Positions 1-7,322 of a stretch of DNA of 64,000 nt are shown here, in pieces; the first letter of the stretch is position 1, and every line of letters begins with the position of its first letter. Where the stretch lies: contig NZ_JACHJP010000003.1 in the NCBI RefSeq assembly GCF_014203715.1, forward strand, positions 372,001 through 436,000, given 5' to 3'. Source of the stretch: Streptosporangium saharense (lineage in GTDB: Bacteria; Actinomycetota; Actinomycetes; Streptosporangiales; Streptosporangiaceae). The position numbers and the translations under genes were made by a program. The notes beneath the pieces were generated by a model. It was given only the letters and a program-made list of their open reading frames with translations. It did no database searches and was not told where the DNA came from.

Positions 1-325
1 GCGCGCCGGGCGCCGCGCTCGCCCAGGGGGCGGCGTGCAGGCCCTCACCCACCGCCGCGGCCATCAGCTCGTGCCAGGAGGGATGGAACTCGACCTCGTC
101 GATCCGGTGACCCCCGGCGTCGTGGGTACGCAGGACCGGCGGATGCTCGTTGGCCAGCCGTCCCCACTCGATGGCCCGCTCCGAGCCCGCGAGCGTGCCC
201 AGCGCGCGCAGCTCACCGATCGCCCAGCCCGCCCCCTCGCGCTCGACCCCGGCCGTCAGGGCGGCGTCGGCGGACACGTCGTGCCCGGTGAGCGGCGGAA
301 CCTGGTTGAAGACGTCGTGGGTCAT
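1..325 (-). CDS. AidB-like acyl-CoA dehydrogenase, partial (N-terminus only)
   Basis: The first ~108 residues of a flavin acyl-CoA dehydrogenase of the AidB/isovaleryl-CoA type; the C-terminus lies beyond the window edge. The order of motifs matches the AidB N-terminus: THDVFNQVPPL, then EREGAGW, then GRLANEHPPVLRTHDAGGHR, then VEFHPSWHELM. The start ATG at 325 is preceded by GGAGG (complement of 326-331). AidB family members bind FAD and DNA and belong to the alkylation response in E. coli; actinobacterial members are often annotated simply as acyl-CoA dehydrogenases. The catalytic region is not visible, so activity cannot be judged. It starts 20 bp after the stop of the ankyrin gene and may be co-transcribed with it. 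Confidence 0.85.
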   Translation of the reverse strand, partial: MTHDVFNQVPPLTGHDVSADAALTAGVEREGAGWAIGELRALGTLAGSERAIEWGRLANEHPPVLRTHDAGGHRIDEVEFHPSWHELMAAAVGEGLHAAPWASAAPGA

Positions 326-344
326 CCGCATCCTCCGTGGCGGG

Positions 345-1793
345 TCAGGCTCCCTTGACCAGGTCGCGCAGGTAGTCGTCGTCCTCGTCGCTCTCGGCGA
401 GGACCCGCTCCGTCCCCCGCGCAGCCCTGGGGTCGCCGCGCAGCAGCAGGCCGTGCGTCGCCTCGGCCACCGTGCTCAGGTCCTCGTCGTCGAGCCGCGC
501 GGCCAGCGCGTCGCGGATCGGCTCAGCGTCCTCGGCGAGCCCGGCCAGGCCCATGGTCGCCCACTCGCGCACCTCCGCGTCGGGGTCCTCGCTCATCGAG
601 ATCAGCAGCGCGAGCCCCTCGACGTGGCCGGGCGGCAGCACCGCGGCCAGCGCGGCCGGATCGGCCTGGGTGCGGGTCCAGCCGGGGGAGGTGACGATCT
701 CCAGCACCTCGGGCAGGGCGCGGGAGTCGGCGTGGTGGCCGAGCGCGCCGAGCACCGAGCGCAGCACCCGCTCGTCGCCCTCGGTCGCGGCCATCCGCCG
801 CAGGATCGGCAGCGTCCTGTCGAGGAAGGGCCGCTCCTCTTCGGTGAAGCCGAACTCGGCGAGCACGTCGACGCCGAACTCCCGCCTGCGCGGGTCCTCA
901 CTGACGCACAGCCGCGCCACCGCCTCGAACGTCTCCTCGTCCCCCCGCCTGCTCAGCGCGCTCGCGATCGCCCACCAGGTCTCCGCCTCCTCGTCGACGT
1001 CCCGGTACGGCAGCGCCCGCTCGACGAGCGTCTCGACGCCGGGCAGCTGGTCGGTCGCCTCCTCAAGGAGGGTCGCCACGGCCGCGTGACCGCGCTGGCA
1101 GCGCAGCTCGGCCAGCCGTTCCCCGTCCTGGTTCACGGCGGCGACGGTCACCAGGTCGGTGCCGTCGGAGGCGCGGCTGCGGCCCACGACGAACTGGGAG
1201 TCCTCGGGGACCTGCTCGGTGAGCTGTTCGAGCAGCGCGCTCTCCAGCTGGGTGCCCAGCCAGTCGTAGGCGATGGCCAGCGGGGTGTCGCCCTCGCCGT
1301 CCGGCCTGTCGGCCTGGGCCCCGCGATCGAGGAGCACCCGGACCGCGCCGAGCGCCCCGCGCCTGGCGGCCAGGGTGAGCGCGGTCTCGCCGCTGTCGTT
1401 GGCCTCCTCGGGGTCGGCCCCGGCGTCGAGCAGCACCGTGAGGGCCTCGTCCCGGCCGTTCGAGGCGGCCCAGAGCAGCGCGGTCCAGCCGCCCTCCTCC
1501 TTGGCCGTGGGGTCGGCTCCGGCGCCGAGCAGGGCGCGTACGGTCTCCACGTGGCCCAGGGCGGCGGCCGCGCCCAGGGGCAGCCCCTCCTCCTCGCCGC
1601 CGCTGATCCTGCCCGGGTCGGCCCCGTGTGCCAGCAACGCCTCGACGACCGCCGTCCTGCCGCCCGCCGCGGCGGCGTACAGCGCCGTGCTGTGCCCGGC
1701 CGTCTCGGGGTCGGGGCCGGTACCGTCCCGGAGCAGGCGCTCGACGAGCTCGGCGTCGCCGCGGGTGGCCGCATCAAGAAGTTCTTGGTACAT
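345..1793 (-). CDS. Ankyrin-repeat and HEAT-repeat protein
   Basis: 482 residues. The first ~170 residues are ankyrin repeats, each ending in the typical LLxxGADP turn (for example ALLAHGADPG, LLGAGADPTA, LLDAGADPEE, LLDRGAQADR). The remainder looks like alpha-helical HEAT/Armadillo-type repeats (for example DPDAEVREWATMGLAGLAEDAEPIRDAL split over paired helices). There is no signal peptide or membrane segment, so it is probably a cytosolic protein-protein interaction scaffold. The ATG at 1793 is the only good start. The partner is unknown; the downstream AidB-like gene is 20 bp away on the same strand. The repeat assignment is secure; function is not. Confidence 0.8.
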   Translation of the reverse strand: MYQELLDAATRGDAELVERLLRDGTGPDPETAGHSTALYAAAAGGRTAVVEALLAHGADPGRISGGEEEGLPLGAAAALGHVETVRALLGAGADPTAKEEGGWTALLWAASNGRDEALTVLLDAGADPEEANDSGETALTLAARRGALGAVRVLLDRGAQADRPDGEGDTPLAIAYDWLGTQLESALLEQLTEQVPEDSQFVVGRSRASDGTDLVTVAAVNQDGERLAELRCQRGHAAVATLLEEATDQLPGVETLVERALPYRDVDEEAETWWAIASALSRRGDEETFEAVARLCVSEDPRRREFGVDVLAEFGFTEEERPFLDRTLPILRRMAATEGDERVLRSVLGALGHHADSRALPEVLEIVTSPGWTRTQADPAALAAVLPPGHVEGLALLISMSEDPDAEVREWATMGLAGLAEDAEPIRDALAARLDDEDLSTVAEATHGLLLRGDPRAARGTERVLAESDEDDDYLRDLVKGA

Positions 1794-1889
1794 GAGGGGA
1801 CCCTAGCCTGTTCCCGTCGGCTCCCGGGGTGGCCATGTCCTCCTCAGGGAGGAGCCATTTTCCGGAAAACTCGCGATATGTTGTGAGTT

Positions 1890-2609
1890 ATGAACGATCC
1901 CGGTGCGATGCGAATCTCGGACGCCGAGCGGGAGGCAACCGTCGAGCGGCTGCGTGTCGCCTCCGTCGAGGGGCGTCTGACGCTCGGGGAGCTGACCGAG
2001 CGCACCGAGGCGGCCTACACCGCCGTCACCCAGGCCGAGCTTGCCGTCATCACCTCGGACCTGCCCGGGGTTGGACAGGCCGCCCCGGCCCCCGTCCCCG
2101 CTCCCTCCTACGGGTCGCAGGCGCCGAGTCCTGGCGGGGTGCGGAAGTGGTTCGTCGCGGTGATGAGCGAGTCGAAGCGCCGGGGCAAGTGGCGCATCGA
2201 CCAGGGGCTCAGCGCGGTCGCCGTGATGGGCGGGGTCGTGCTCGACCTGCGCGAGGCCGAGGTCCGCACCAACGTGGTGGACATCGTCGCCACCGTGGTC
2301 ATGGGCGAGGTGAAGATCATCGTGCCGGACGGCGTGGACGTCGAGCTGGACGGCATCGCGATCATGGGGGAGAAGAAGGTCAAGGTCGGCGAGGCACCGC
2401 CCAGCCCGAACGCGCCGCTGATCCGGATCAAGGCGTACGTGCTCATGGGCGAGGTCAAGGTGATCGGCGACTCCAGGACCAAACCCCTGAAGAAGCAGTG
2501 GGCCGCCTGGCGGGAGCAGTGGCGGGAGATGCGCGGGGAACTCCCCGGGGAACCGCGCGGCCCCCAGCCCTGGCAGTACGGCTCACCGCACCGCGACGAC
2601 CGGCGCTAG
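1890..2609 (+). CDS. DUF1707 protein with LiaF-like C-terminal domain
   Basis: 239 residues. The N-terminus (about residues 7-60: MRISDAERE..VERLRVA..EGRLTLGELTER..AAY.A.T..EL) is the actinobacterial DUF1707/SHOCT-like domain. Residues ~95-200 form a beta-rich region with repeated VAVMGGVVLDLREAEV / VMGEVKIIVPDGVDVELDG / VLMGEVKVIG units typical of the LiaF-type cell-wall-stress domain (DUF2154-like). No transmembrane helix is evident, so it is probably cytosolic or peripheral. The ATG at 1890 gives six extra residues before the conserved MRISDAER; the ATG at 1908 is equally possible. Proteins of this type are linked to envelope stress responses, but no specific role can be given here. Confidence 0.8.
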   Translation: MNDPGAMRISDAEREATVERLRVASVEGRLTLGELTERTEAAYTAVTQAELAVITSDLPGVGQAAPAPVPAPSYGSQAPSPGGVRKWFVAVMSESKRRGKWRIDQGLSAVAVMGGVVLDLREAEVRTNVVDIVATVVMGEVKIIVPDGVDVELDGIAIMGEKKVKVGEAPPSPNAPLIRIKAYVLMGEVKVIGDSRTKPLKKQWAAWREQWREMRGELPGEPRGPQPWQYGSPHRDDRR

Positions 2610-2649
2610 CCGTACGGCCGTGCAACGTCCCGGGGGGTCCTGACGGTAG

Positions 2650-2671
2650 TGGTCGGTGACATCACCGACCA
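2650..2671. repeat. Perfect 10-bp-arm palindrome upstream of sigma remnant
   Basis: TGGTCGGTGA, two bases, TCACCGACCA. It lies 41 bp after the DUF1707 stop and 13 bp before the truncated sigma gene. It could be an operator for the former sigma gene or a rho-independent hairpin without a U-tract. The loop is too short (2 nt) for an ideal terminator, which favours a DNA-binding site. Confidence 0.5.
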
Positions 2672-2684
2672 GTGAGGACCTCGG

Positions 2685-2888
2685 ATGCGAGACCGGGCCG
2701 ACTTCGAAGGCTATGTCGCGCAGCGCTCAGACCGTCTGCTGCGCACCGCCTACCTGCTCTGCCGTGACTGGGGGGCAGGCGGAGGCCCTGACTGCGCCCC
2801 CGCCCCCGAGAACGCCCCCCGGCCTTCGCCGGGCGTCACCATCACCCCTGTCTATCCCACCGCCGGGGCGCCGTCAGGCGGTGGCTGA
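2685..2888 (+). pseudogene. Truncated SigE-family ECF sigma factor gene
   Basis: The ATG at 2685 follows a good ribosome-binding site (GTGAGGACC). The first ~28 residues (DFEGYVAQRSDRLLRTAYLLCRDW) match the start of region 2 of the SigE-type actinobacterial ECF sigma factors. After the DW the homology stops, where the family continues with the region 2 helix. The remaining ~39 residues are proline- and glycine-rich and end inside the 3' end of the opposing chelatase gene. Family members are ~165-180 residues. It is therefore a 5' remnant of a sigma gene whose rest was lost at about 2768. Confidence 0.7.
2817..2834 (-). terminator. Possible terminator hairpin after the sulfate operon
   Basis: On the minus strand this reads GCCCGGC, GAAG, GCCGGGG, a stable hairpin with a GNRA-like tetraloop. 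It lies about 40 bp after the CbiX-like stop codon and is followed by GGCGTTCT. The U-tract is weak. Confidence 0.4.
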
Positions 2889-3644
2889 GCGCTCCAGCCC
2901 GCTCAGGGCCTGCTCGTAACGTTCGATTAACACGGTGGCCAGCTCGGGGGCGGCGCCGAGGACGTCCGCGACGATCTCGGCGCCCACGGCCAGCGTGTCA
3001 CGGCGGATCTTGTCGGCGAAGTAGCCGGGAGCCAGCAGGTAGGGGGCCACGACCACGCGCGGGGCCCCCGCCGTGAGCAGCCTCTCCACCTCCTGCCGCG
3101 GCGTCGGTTCGGCGGCCGAGGCGTAGGCGGCGGTCACCGACCACCAGCCACGGCGCCGTCCCCACTGGGCGGCCACCCCGGCGACCGTCGCGTTGGCCCT
3201 GCGGTCACTCGACCCGGCCGAGACCAGCACGACCGCGGTTGCGGGGTCTCCGGCCTCGACCCCCGCCTCGGTCAGACGGCGCTCAAGGGCGGTGACCAGC
3301 AGCGGGTGCGGGCCGAGCGTCGCGCCCCTGTGTACCCGCAGCCTGGGGTTGCGGGCCGTGGCCTCGGCCAGCGCGCCGGGAATGTCCACCCGGCTGTGGT
3401 ATGCCTCGGTGAGCAGCAGCGGCAGCACCGCGGCCTCGCTCAGTCCCGACAGCGCCATGGCGAGCGTCGGCGGGGCGTGGTCGAGGTAGGCGGTGCGCAC
3501 CGGGATCTCGGGGCGGGCACGCCGTACGACGTCGAGAAGGTCCTCGACCGTCGCGGCGGCGCGCGGGTCGCGGGACCCGTGCGCCACCGCGATCAGCGGT
3601 GGCACCGACGTCACGCCACGCGGGCGCCACGTCGTGGTTGTCAT
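2874..3644 (-). CDS. CbiX/SirB-like sirohydrochlorin chelatase
   Basis: 256 residues, read from an ATG at 3644 that overlaps the cysH stop as ATGA, which implies translational coupling. The N-terminal half has the CbiX signature IAVAHGSRDPRAAATVEDLL, with the metal/tetrapyrrole-binding His. The C-terminal half is a second, degenerate CbiX domain (VLVSAGSSDRRANATV, then VAPYLLAPGYFADKI). It probably inserts Fe2+ into sirohydrochlorin to make siroheme, the cofactor of the sulfite reductase encoded at the head of the same operon. A cobalt-inserting role cannot be excluded from sequence alone, but the operon context favours iron. Confidence 0.85.
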   Translation of the reverse strand: MTTTTWRPRGVTSVPPLIAVAHGSRDPRAAATVEDLLDVVRRARPEIPVRTAYLDHAPPTLAMALSGLSEAAVLPLLLTEAYHSRVDIPGALAEATARNPRLRVHRGATLGPHPLLVTALERRLTEAGVEAGDPATAVVLVSAGSSDRRANATVAGVAAQWGRRRGWWSVTAAYASAAEPTPRQEVERLLTAGAPRVVVAPYLLAPGYFADKIRRDTLAVGAEIVADVLGAAPELATVLIERYEQALSGLERSATA

Positions 3645-4369
3645 AGATGCAGCCCGCATTCCGTCTTTCCCATCCCCGCCCAGCGGCCGCTGCGCGGGTC
3701 CTCGCCGGGCGCCACCTGACGGGTGCAGGGCGCGCAGCCGATCGAGGGGTAGTTGTCGTAGTGCAGCGGGTTGATCAGCACGCCGTTGTCGGCCATGTAG
3801 TTGTCGACGTCCTCCTGCGTCCAGCGGGCGATCGGGTTGATCTTCACCATCTGGCGCTTGGCGTCCCACTCGACGGCCTTGACCCCGGCGCGGGTGCTCG
3901 CCTCGTCGCGGCGGATGCCGGAGATCCAGGCGAGGTACGGCTCAAGCGCGCGGTTGAGCGGCTCGACCTTGCGCAGGTAGCAGCACAGGTCGGGGTTGCG
4001 CCCGAACAGCCGCGGCCCGAGGTCGCGCTCCTGCTCGGCCACCGTCCGCGACGGCTTGACGTCGATCACGTTCACGTCGTAGACCTGCCGCACCGCGTCA
4101 CGGGTGCCGATCGTCTCGGCGAAGTGGTAGCCGGTGTCGATGAACAGCACGTCGATCCCGGGCTTGACCCGGCTCACCAGGTCGATCAGCAGCGCGTCAC
4201 TCATGGAGGAGGTGAGGCACAGCCGGTCGCCGAACGTGGCCGCCGCCCACCGGATGATCTCCAGCGCGGAGGCGTCCTCAAGGAAGCGGGCCGCCGACTC
4301 CACGATGTCCTGGAGGTCCAGCGTGCCGCTCTGCTGCCGTAATCCGACTTCGATGTCCACCAGGCTCAT
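3641..4369 (-). CDS. cysH: Adenylylsulfate (APS) reductase, thioredoxin type
   Basis: 242 residues from the ATG at 4369 (GGAGTG ribosome-binding site; ATGA overlap with the upstream zinc-ribbon ORF). It has the adenylyl-sulfate-binding fold with the LTSSMSDALL loop, and the two Cys pairs that ligate a [4Fe-4S] cluster (DLCCYLRKVEPL and IGCAPCTR). These pairs mark APS rather than PAPS reductases. The C-terminal ECGLH carries the catalytic Cys. The enzyme reduces adenylylsulfate to sulfite, which then goes to the sulfite reductase of the same operon. It is second from the end of a four-gene coupled operon. Confidence 0.93.
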   Translation of the reverse strand: MSLVDIEVGLRQQSGTLDLQDIVESAARFLEDASALEIIRWAAATFGDRLCLTSSMSDALLIDLVSRVKPGIDVLFIDTGYHFAETIGTRDAVRQVYDVNVIDVKPSRTVAEQERDLGPRLFGRNPDLCCYLRKVEPLNRALEPYLAWISGIRRDEASTRAGVKAVEWDAKRQMVKINPIARWTQEDVDNYMADNGVLINPLHYDNYPSIGCAPCTRQVAPGEDPRSGRWAGMGKTECGLHL

Positions 4370-4509
4370 GACCGCACTCCGATTCCAAGAAACTTCAGCT
4401 TGAAGGCGCGGGCGCACGAGCGGCAGTACCAGCCGCCGTCGCCCTCGTAGGGTTCGAGGTCCTCTTCGCCGCAGTAGGGGCAGTGAAAGGGGACAGCCCG
4501 CTCACTCAT
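4366..4509 (-). CDS. Small zinc-ribbon protein between sulfite reductase and cysH
   Basis: A 47-residue protein that simple ORF searches easily miss. The ATG at 4509 has a GGGGCGGAG ribosome-binding site. Two CxxC knuckles (CPYC near residue 10, CRSC near residue 29) form a zinc ribbon, and the C-terminus is basic (AFKLKFLGIGVRS). Its TGA overlaps the cysH ATG, so it is coupled to cysH. I recall small proteins of this type at this position in other actinobacterial sulfite reductase operons. The role is unknown; an accessory or metal-handling factor for assimilation is an inference from position. Confidence 0.8.
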   Translation of the reverse strand: MSERAVPFHCPYCGEEDLEPYEGDGGWYCRSCARAFKLKFLGIGVRS

Positions 4510-4543
4510 CTCCGCCCCTTACCCGTACGGCCTGCCGTACCGG

Positions 4544-6226
4544 TCACTTGAGGTCCGCCTCGTCGGCACGCTGGACCCACTCGGAGAAGGTCTCGCCCTC
4601 GTTTCGCTGCTTGTCGAAGTTGCGCACCACGCGCTCGACGTAGTCGGGAAGCTCCTCGGCCGTCGTCTTCAGGCCACGGACCTTACGGCCGAAGCCCGCG
4701 TTGACGCCCAGCGAGCCGCCCAGGTGGACCTGGAAGCCCTCGACCTGCTCGCCCGCGTCGTTGACGACGCGCTGGCCCTTGAGGCCGATGTCGGCCACCT
4801 GGACGCGCGCGCAGGAGTTGGGGCAGCCGTTGAGGTTGATCGTCAGCGGCTGCTTGAAGTCGGGAAGGCGCCGTTCGAGCTCGTCGATCAGGCTGGCGCC
4901 GGTGGCCTTGGTCTCGACGATCGCCAGCTTGCAGAACTCGATGCCGGTGCAGGCCATGGTCTGGCGGCGGAAGGTCGAGGGGTTGACCCGCAGGTCGTTG
5001 GCCTCAAGCTCGGCCACGATGCTGTCCACCTGGTCGGGGGCGACGTCGAGGATGACCAGCTTCTGCTCGACGGTGGTGTGCACGCGGTCCGAGCCGTGCC
5101 GCTCGGCGATGTCGGCGATCAGGTGCAGCGCGTCGCCGCTGAGACGGCCGACCCTGGGGGCGAAGCCGACGTAGAAGTTGCCGTCCTTCTGCGGGAAGAC
5201 GCCCACGTGGTCCCTGCGCCCGTTCCTGGGCAGCTCGGGGCCGGGGCCGTCGGCCAGCGCGTGGCCGAGGTACTCGGTCTCCAGGATCTGCCGGAACTTC
5301 TCGACGCCCCAGTCGCTGACCAGGAACTTCAGCCGCGCCCTGTGCCGCAGGCGGCGGTAGCCGTAGTCGCGGAAGATGCCGATCACCCCGGCCCAGACCG
5401 CGCTGACCTGCTCGGGGGTGACGAAGACGCCCAGGCGCTTGGCCAGCATCGGGTTGGTGGACAGGCCGCCGCCGACCCACAGGTCGTAGCCCCGCTCACC
5501 CTGCTCGTTGACCACGCCGACGAAGGCCACGTCGTTGATCTCGTGCACCGTGCAGTGCGCCGGGCAGCCGCTCACCGCGGTCTTGAACTTGCGGGGCAGG
5601 TTCGAGTAGGCCGGGTCGCCGATGTACTTGTCGTAGATCTCCTGGATCAGCGGGGTGCCGTCGAGGACCTCGTCGGTGTCGATCCCGGCCAGCGGGCAGC
5701 CCAGGATGACGCGCGGGGTGTCGCCACACGCCTCGGTCGTGGACAGGCCGACGGCCTCCAGCCGCTCCCAGATGTCGGGGACGGACTCGATCTCGATCCA
5801 GTGGAGCTGGATGTTCTGCCGGTCGGTGACGTCCGCGGTGCCCCTGCCGTACAGGTTGGAGATCTCGGCGATGGCGCGCAGCTGCGCCAGGTTGAGCCTG
5901 CCGCCGTCGATCCTGACCCGCATCATGAAGTAGCGGTCGTCGAGCTCCTCCGGCTCCAGGACCGCGGTCTTGCCGCCGTCGATGCCGGGCCTGCGCTGGG
6001 TGTAGAGCCCGTACCACCGCATCCGGCCCCGCAGGTCGGCCGGGTCGATGGAGTCGAACCCGCCCTTGGAGTAGATGTCGATGATGCGCTGGCGGACGTT
6101 GAGCCCGTCGTCGTTCTTCTTGCTCTCTTCGTTCTTGTTGAGCGGTTCGCGGTAACCGAGAGCCCACTGACCTTCGCCTCGTGGGCGTCTGTGGTGGCGG
6201 TTAGCCGGCCTGGCCGGGGTCGTCAT
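4544..6226 (-). CDS. sirA: Ferredoxin-dependent sulfite (nitrite/sulfite) reductase
   Basis: 560 residues from the ATG at 6226 (AAAGGA ribosome-binding site). It has the duplicated nitrite/sulfite reductase ferredoxin-like domains and the siroheme/[4Fe-4S] domain with the four cluster Cys in the order CTGIEFC and, about 35 residues later, CPNSC. The enzyme carries out the six-electron reduction of sulfite to sulfide in the cytoplasm. The cysH/CbiX context supports sulfite over nitrite. The 13 in-frame residues upstream of this Met lack a ribosome-binding site and were left out. Expression is probably controlled by the upstream leader peptide at 6373-6462. Confidence 0.92.
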   Translation of the reverse strand: MTTPARPANRHHRRPRGEGQWALGYREPLNKNEESKKNDDGLNVRQRIIDIYSKGGFDSIDPADLRGRMRWYGLYTQRRPGIDGGKTAVLEPEELDDRYFMMRVRIDGGRLNLAQLRAIAEISNLYGRGTADVTDRQNIQLHWIEIESVPDIWERLEAVGLSTTEACGDTPRVILGCPLAGIDTDEVLDGTPLIQEIYDKYIGDPAYSNLPRKFKTAVSGCPAHCTVHEINDVAFVGVVNEQGERGYDLWVGGGLSTNPMLAKRLGVFVTPEQVSAVWAGVIGIFRDYGYRRLRHRARLKFLVSDWGVEKFRQILETEYLGHALADGPGPELPRNGRRDHVGVFPQKDGNFYVGFAPRVGRLSGDALHLIADIAERHGSDRVHTTVEQKLVILDVAPDQVDSIVAELEANDLRVNPSTFRRQTMACTGIEFCKLAIVETKATGASLIDELERRLPDFKQPLTINLNGCPNSCARVQVADIGLKGQRVVNDAGEQVEGFQVHLGGSLGVNAGFGRKVRGLKTTAEELPDYVERVVRNFDKQRNEGETFSEWVQRADEADLK

Positions 6227-6372
6227 GTGCGCGTCCTTTAAATCGGTGGAGTGATTTCCGGACACGCGCAGACGTTGCCTGCCGCCTCTTCATTGAGTGC
6301 GGGGGTTGTCGCTTACGGAGCGATGACGTCTGTCACGCGCCCGAGCTGGGTGAAATCAGCGGAGGGCGACGG

Positions 6373-6462
6373 TCAACGGACGTCACGACAGATGGCGCTG
6401 CGGACACGGAGCAGGTCGACGTGGCGTCGCACGACGAGCAATGGGTCCGCAGGCATGTCCAT
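6373..6462 (-). CDS. Cysteine-type attenuation leader peptide (29 aa)
   Basis: A 29-residue ORF ending 146 bp upstream of the sulfite reductase start, with AAGG seven bases before its ATG (a second ATG at 6456 gives 27 aa). Its core RRHVDLLRVRSAIC matches the short actinobacterial leader peptides with an RRxxVDLxRxxSAxC pattern that precede sulfur assimilation genes. A Cys codon near the end would let ribosome stalling report cysteine-tRNA charge and so control the downstream operon. The match to this pattern is from memory; the mechanism here is inferred. Nothing else coding is visible between it and the operon. Confidence 0.8.
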   Translation of the reverse strand: MDMPADPLLVVRRHVDLLRVRSAICRDVR

Positions 6463-6575
6463 GACGATACCTTGGCGGCCCGAGATGTCCAATGCGGGGT
6501 CCGGAATCTGGACTTTCCGCATCTTCGCCTGGCGTCGCCCGCGCAGCCCTGGCGCGGTCAGGCCGACACCGGTGG

Positions 6576-6719
6576 TCACCCCTGTCTCAACCAGTTCGTG
6601 GGAGGCTCCGGTTCCTCGTCGGAGTCGTGGTCCTGGCGGGGCCTGTGGTGCTGGCAGTCGCACCACGAGCCGCCCCTGCACTCGTCGTGCCTGCGCTGCT
6701 TACATTTGTCGCAGATCAC
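6576..6719 (-). CDS. Small Cys-rich hypothetical protein
   Basis: 47 residues if the GTG at 6719 is used. The core CDKCKQRRHDECRGGSWCDC has five Cys plus His, followed by QHH; it resembles a small metal-binding motif that I recall in other actinobacterial small proteins. The tail is acidic and proline-rich (DHDSDEEPEPP). An in-frame ATG at 6838 would add 40 residues, but their codon use is not actinomycete-like (ATA, GTA, ACA codons). The ribosome-binding site (GGAGG) sits unusually close to the GTG, so the start is uncertain. Function unknown. Confidence 0.6.
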   Translation of the reverse strand: MICDKCKQRRHDECRGGSWCDCQHHRPRQDHDSDEEPEPPTNWLRQG

Positions 6720-6848
6720 CCCTCCATTGTGCGGCCGTGTGGGCCGTACACCGTGGAGCGGCACTCCGTCCGGATCGGGGGCTTTCCAGGGTTCCGCCAG
6801 GGGTATGCCCGATGGAGTCGTCTGCCCCCTTACTGACATGCTCGAAGT

Positions 6849-7247
6849 ATGCGCACGTTGTTGAACGTCATCTGGTTGGTGTTCGCGGGGGTCTGGCTGG
6901 CTCTCGGCTACGTCGTCGCGGGCATCGTCTGCTGTGTCCTGATCATCACTATCCCGTTCGGCATCGCGTCCTTCAGGATCGCCGCCTACGCGCTGTGGCC
7001 CTTCGGCCGGACCGTGGTGCGCGACCCCGAGGCGGGCTGCCTCTCGACCGTCGGAAACGTGATCTGGTGCGTCGTCGCCGGGATCTGGCTGGCTATCGGC
7101 CACGTGCTGACGTCGATCCCGCTGTTCCTGTCGATCATCGGCATTCCGCTGGGCATCGCGAACATCAAACTGATCCCGGTCTCCCTGCTGCCGCTGGGCG
7201 CCAGGATCGTCGACGTGGACGACCCGGAGGCCTTTTACCGCAGGTGA
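6849..7247 (+). CDS. YccF-family inner membrane protein
   Basis: 132 residues with two copies of the YccF domain. Each has a hydrophobic hairpin followed by the I(P)FGIASF / IPLGIANI turn and a WPFGR or LPLGA element: NVIWLVFAGVWLALGYVVAG near the N-terminus and NVIWCVVAGIWLAIGHVLTS near residue 65. It is an integral membrane protein with four predicted helices. The family is widespread and functionally uncharacterised. The ribosome-binding site is weak (CTCGAAGT), but the conserved N-terminus fixes the start. It is apparently monocistronic. Confidence 0.85.
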   Translation: MRTLLNVIWLVFAGVWLALGYVVAGIVCCVLIITIPFGIASFRIAAYALWPFGRTVVRDPEAGCLSTVGNVIWCVVAGIWLAIGHVLTSIPLFLSIIGIPLGIANIKLIPVSLLPLGARIVDVDDPEAFYRR

Positions 7248-7322
7248 TGACGACCGACCCGAGACTCGATCGTTGCCGCCCTAGCTCGTGATCAAGGGGC
7301 ACTGCGCATACCGTGGTGTGCC

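Noticed and set aside
150..1886. 578-aa plus-strand ORF across the ankyrin gene
   Set aside because: Antisense shadow of a GC-rich gene; composition is Arg/Gly/Val-rich with no motif, while the minus strand has clear ankyrin repeats.
4724..6241. 505-aa plus-strand ORF over the sulfite reductase
   Set aside because: Antisense frame of a gene with all siroheme/Fe-S motifs; the shadow is low-complexity (VGD/LGV runs).
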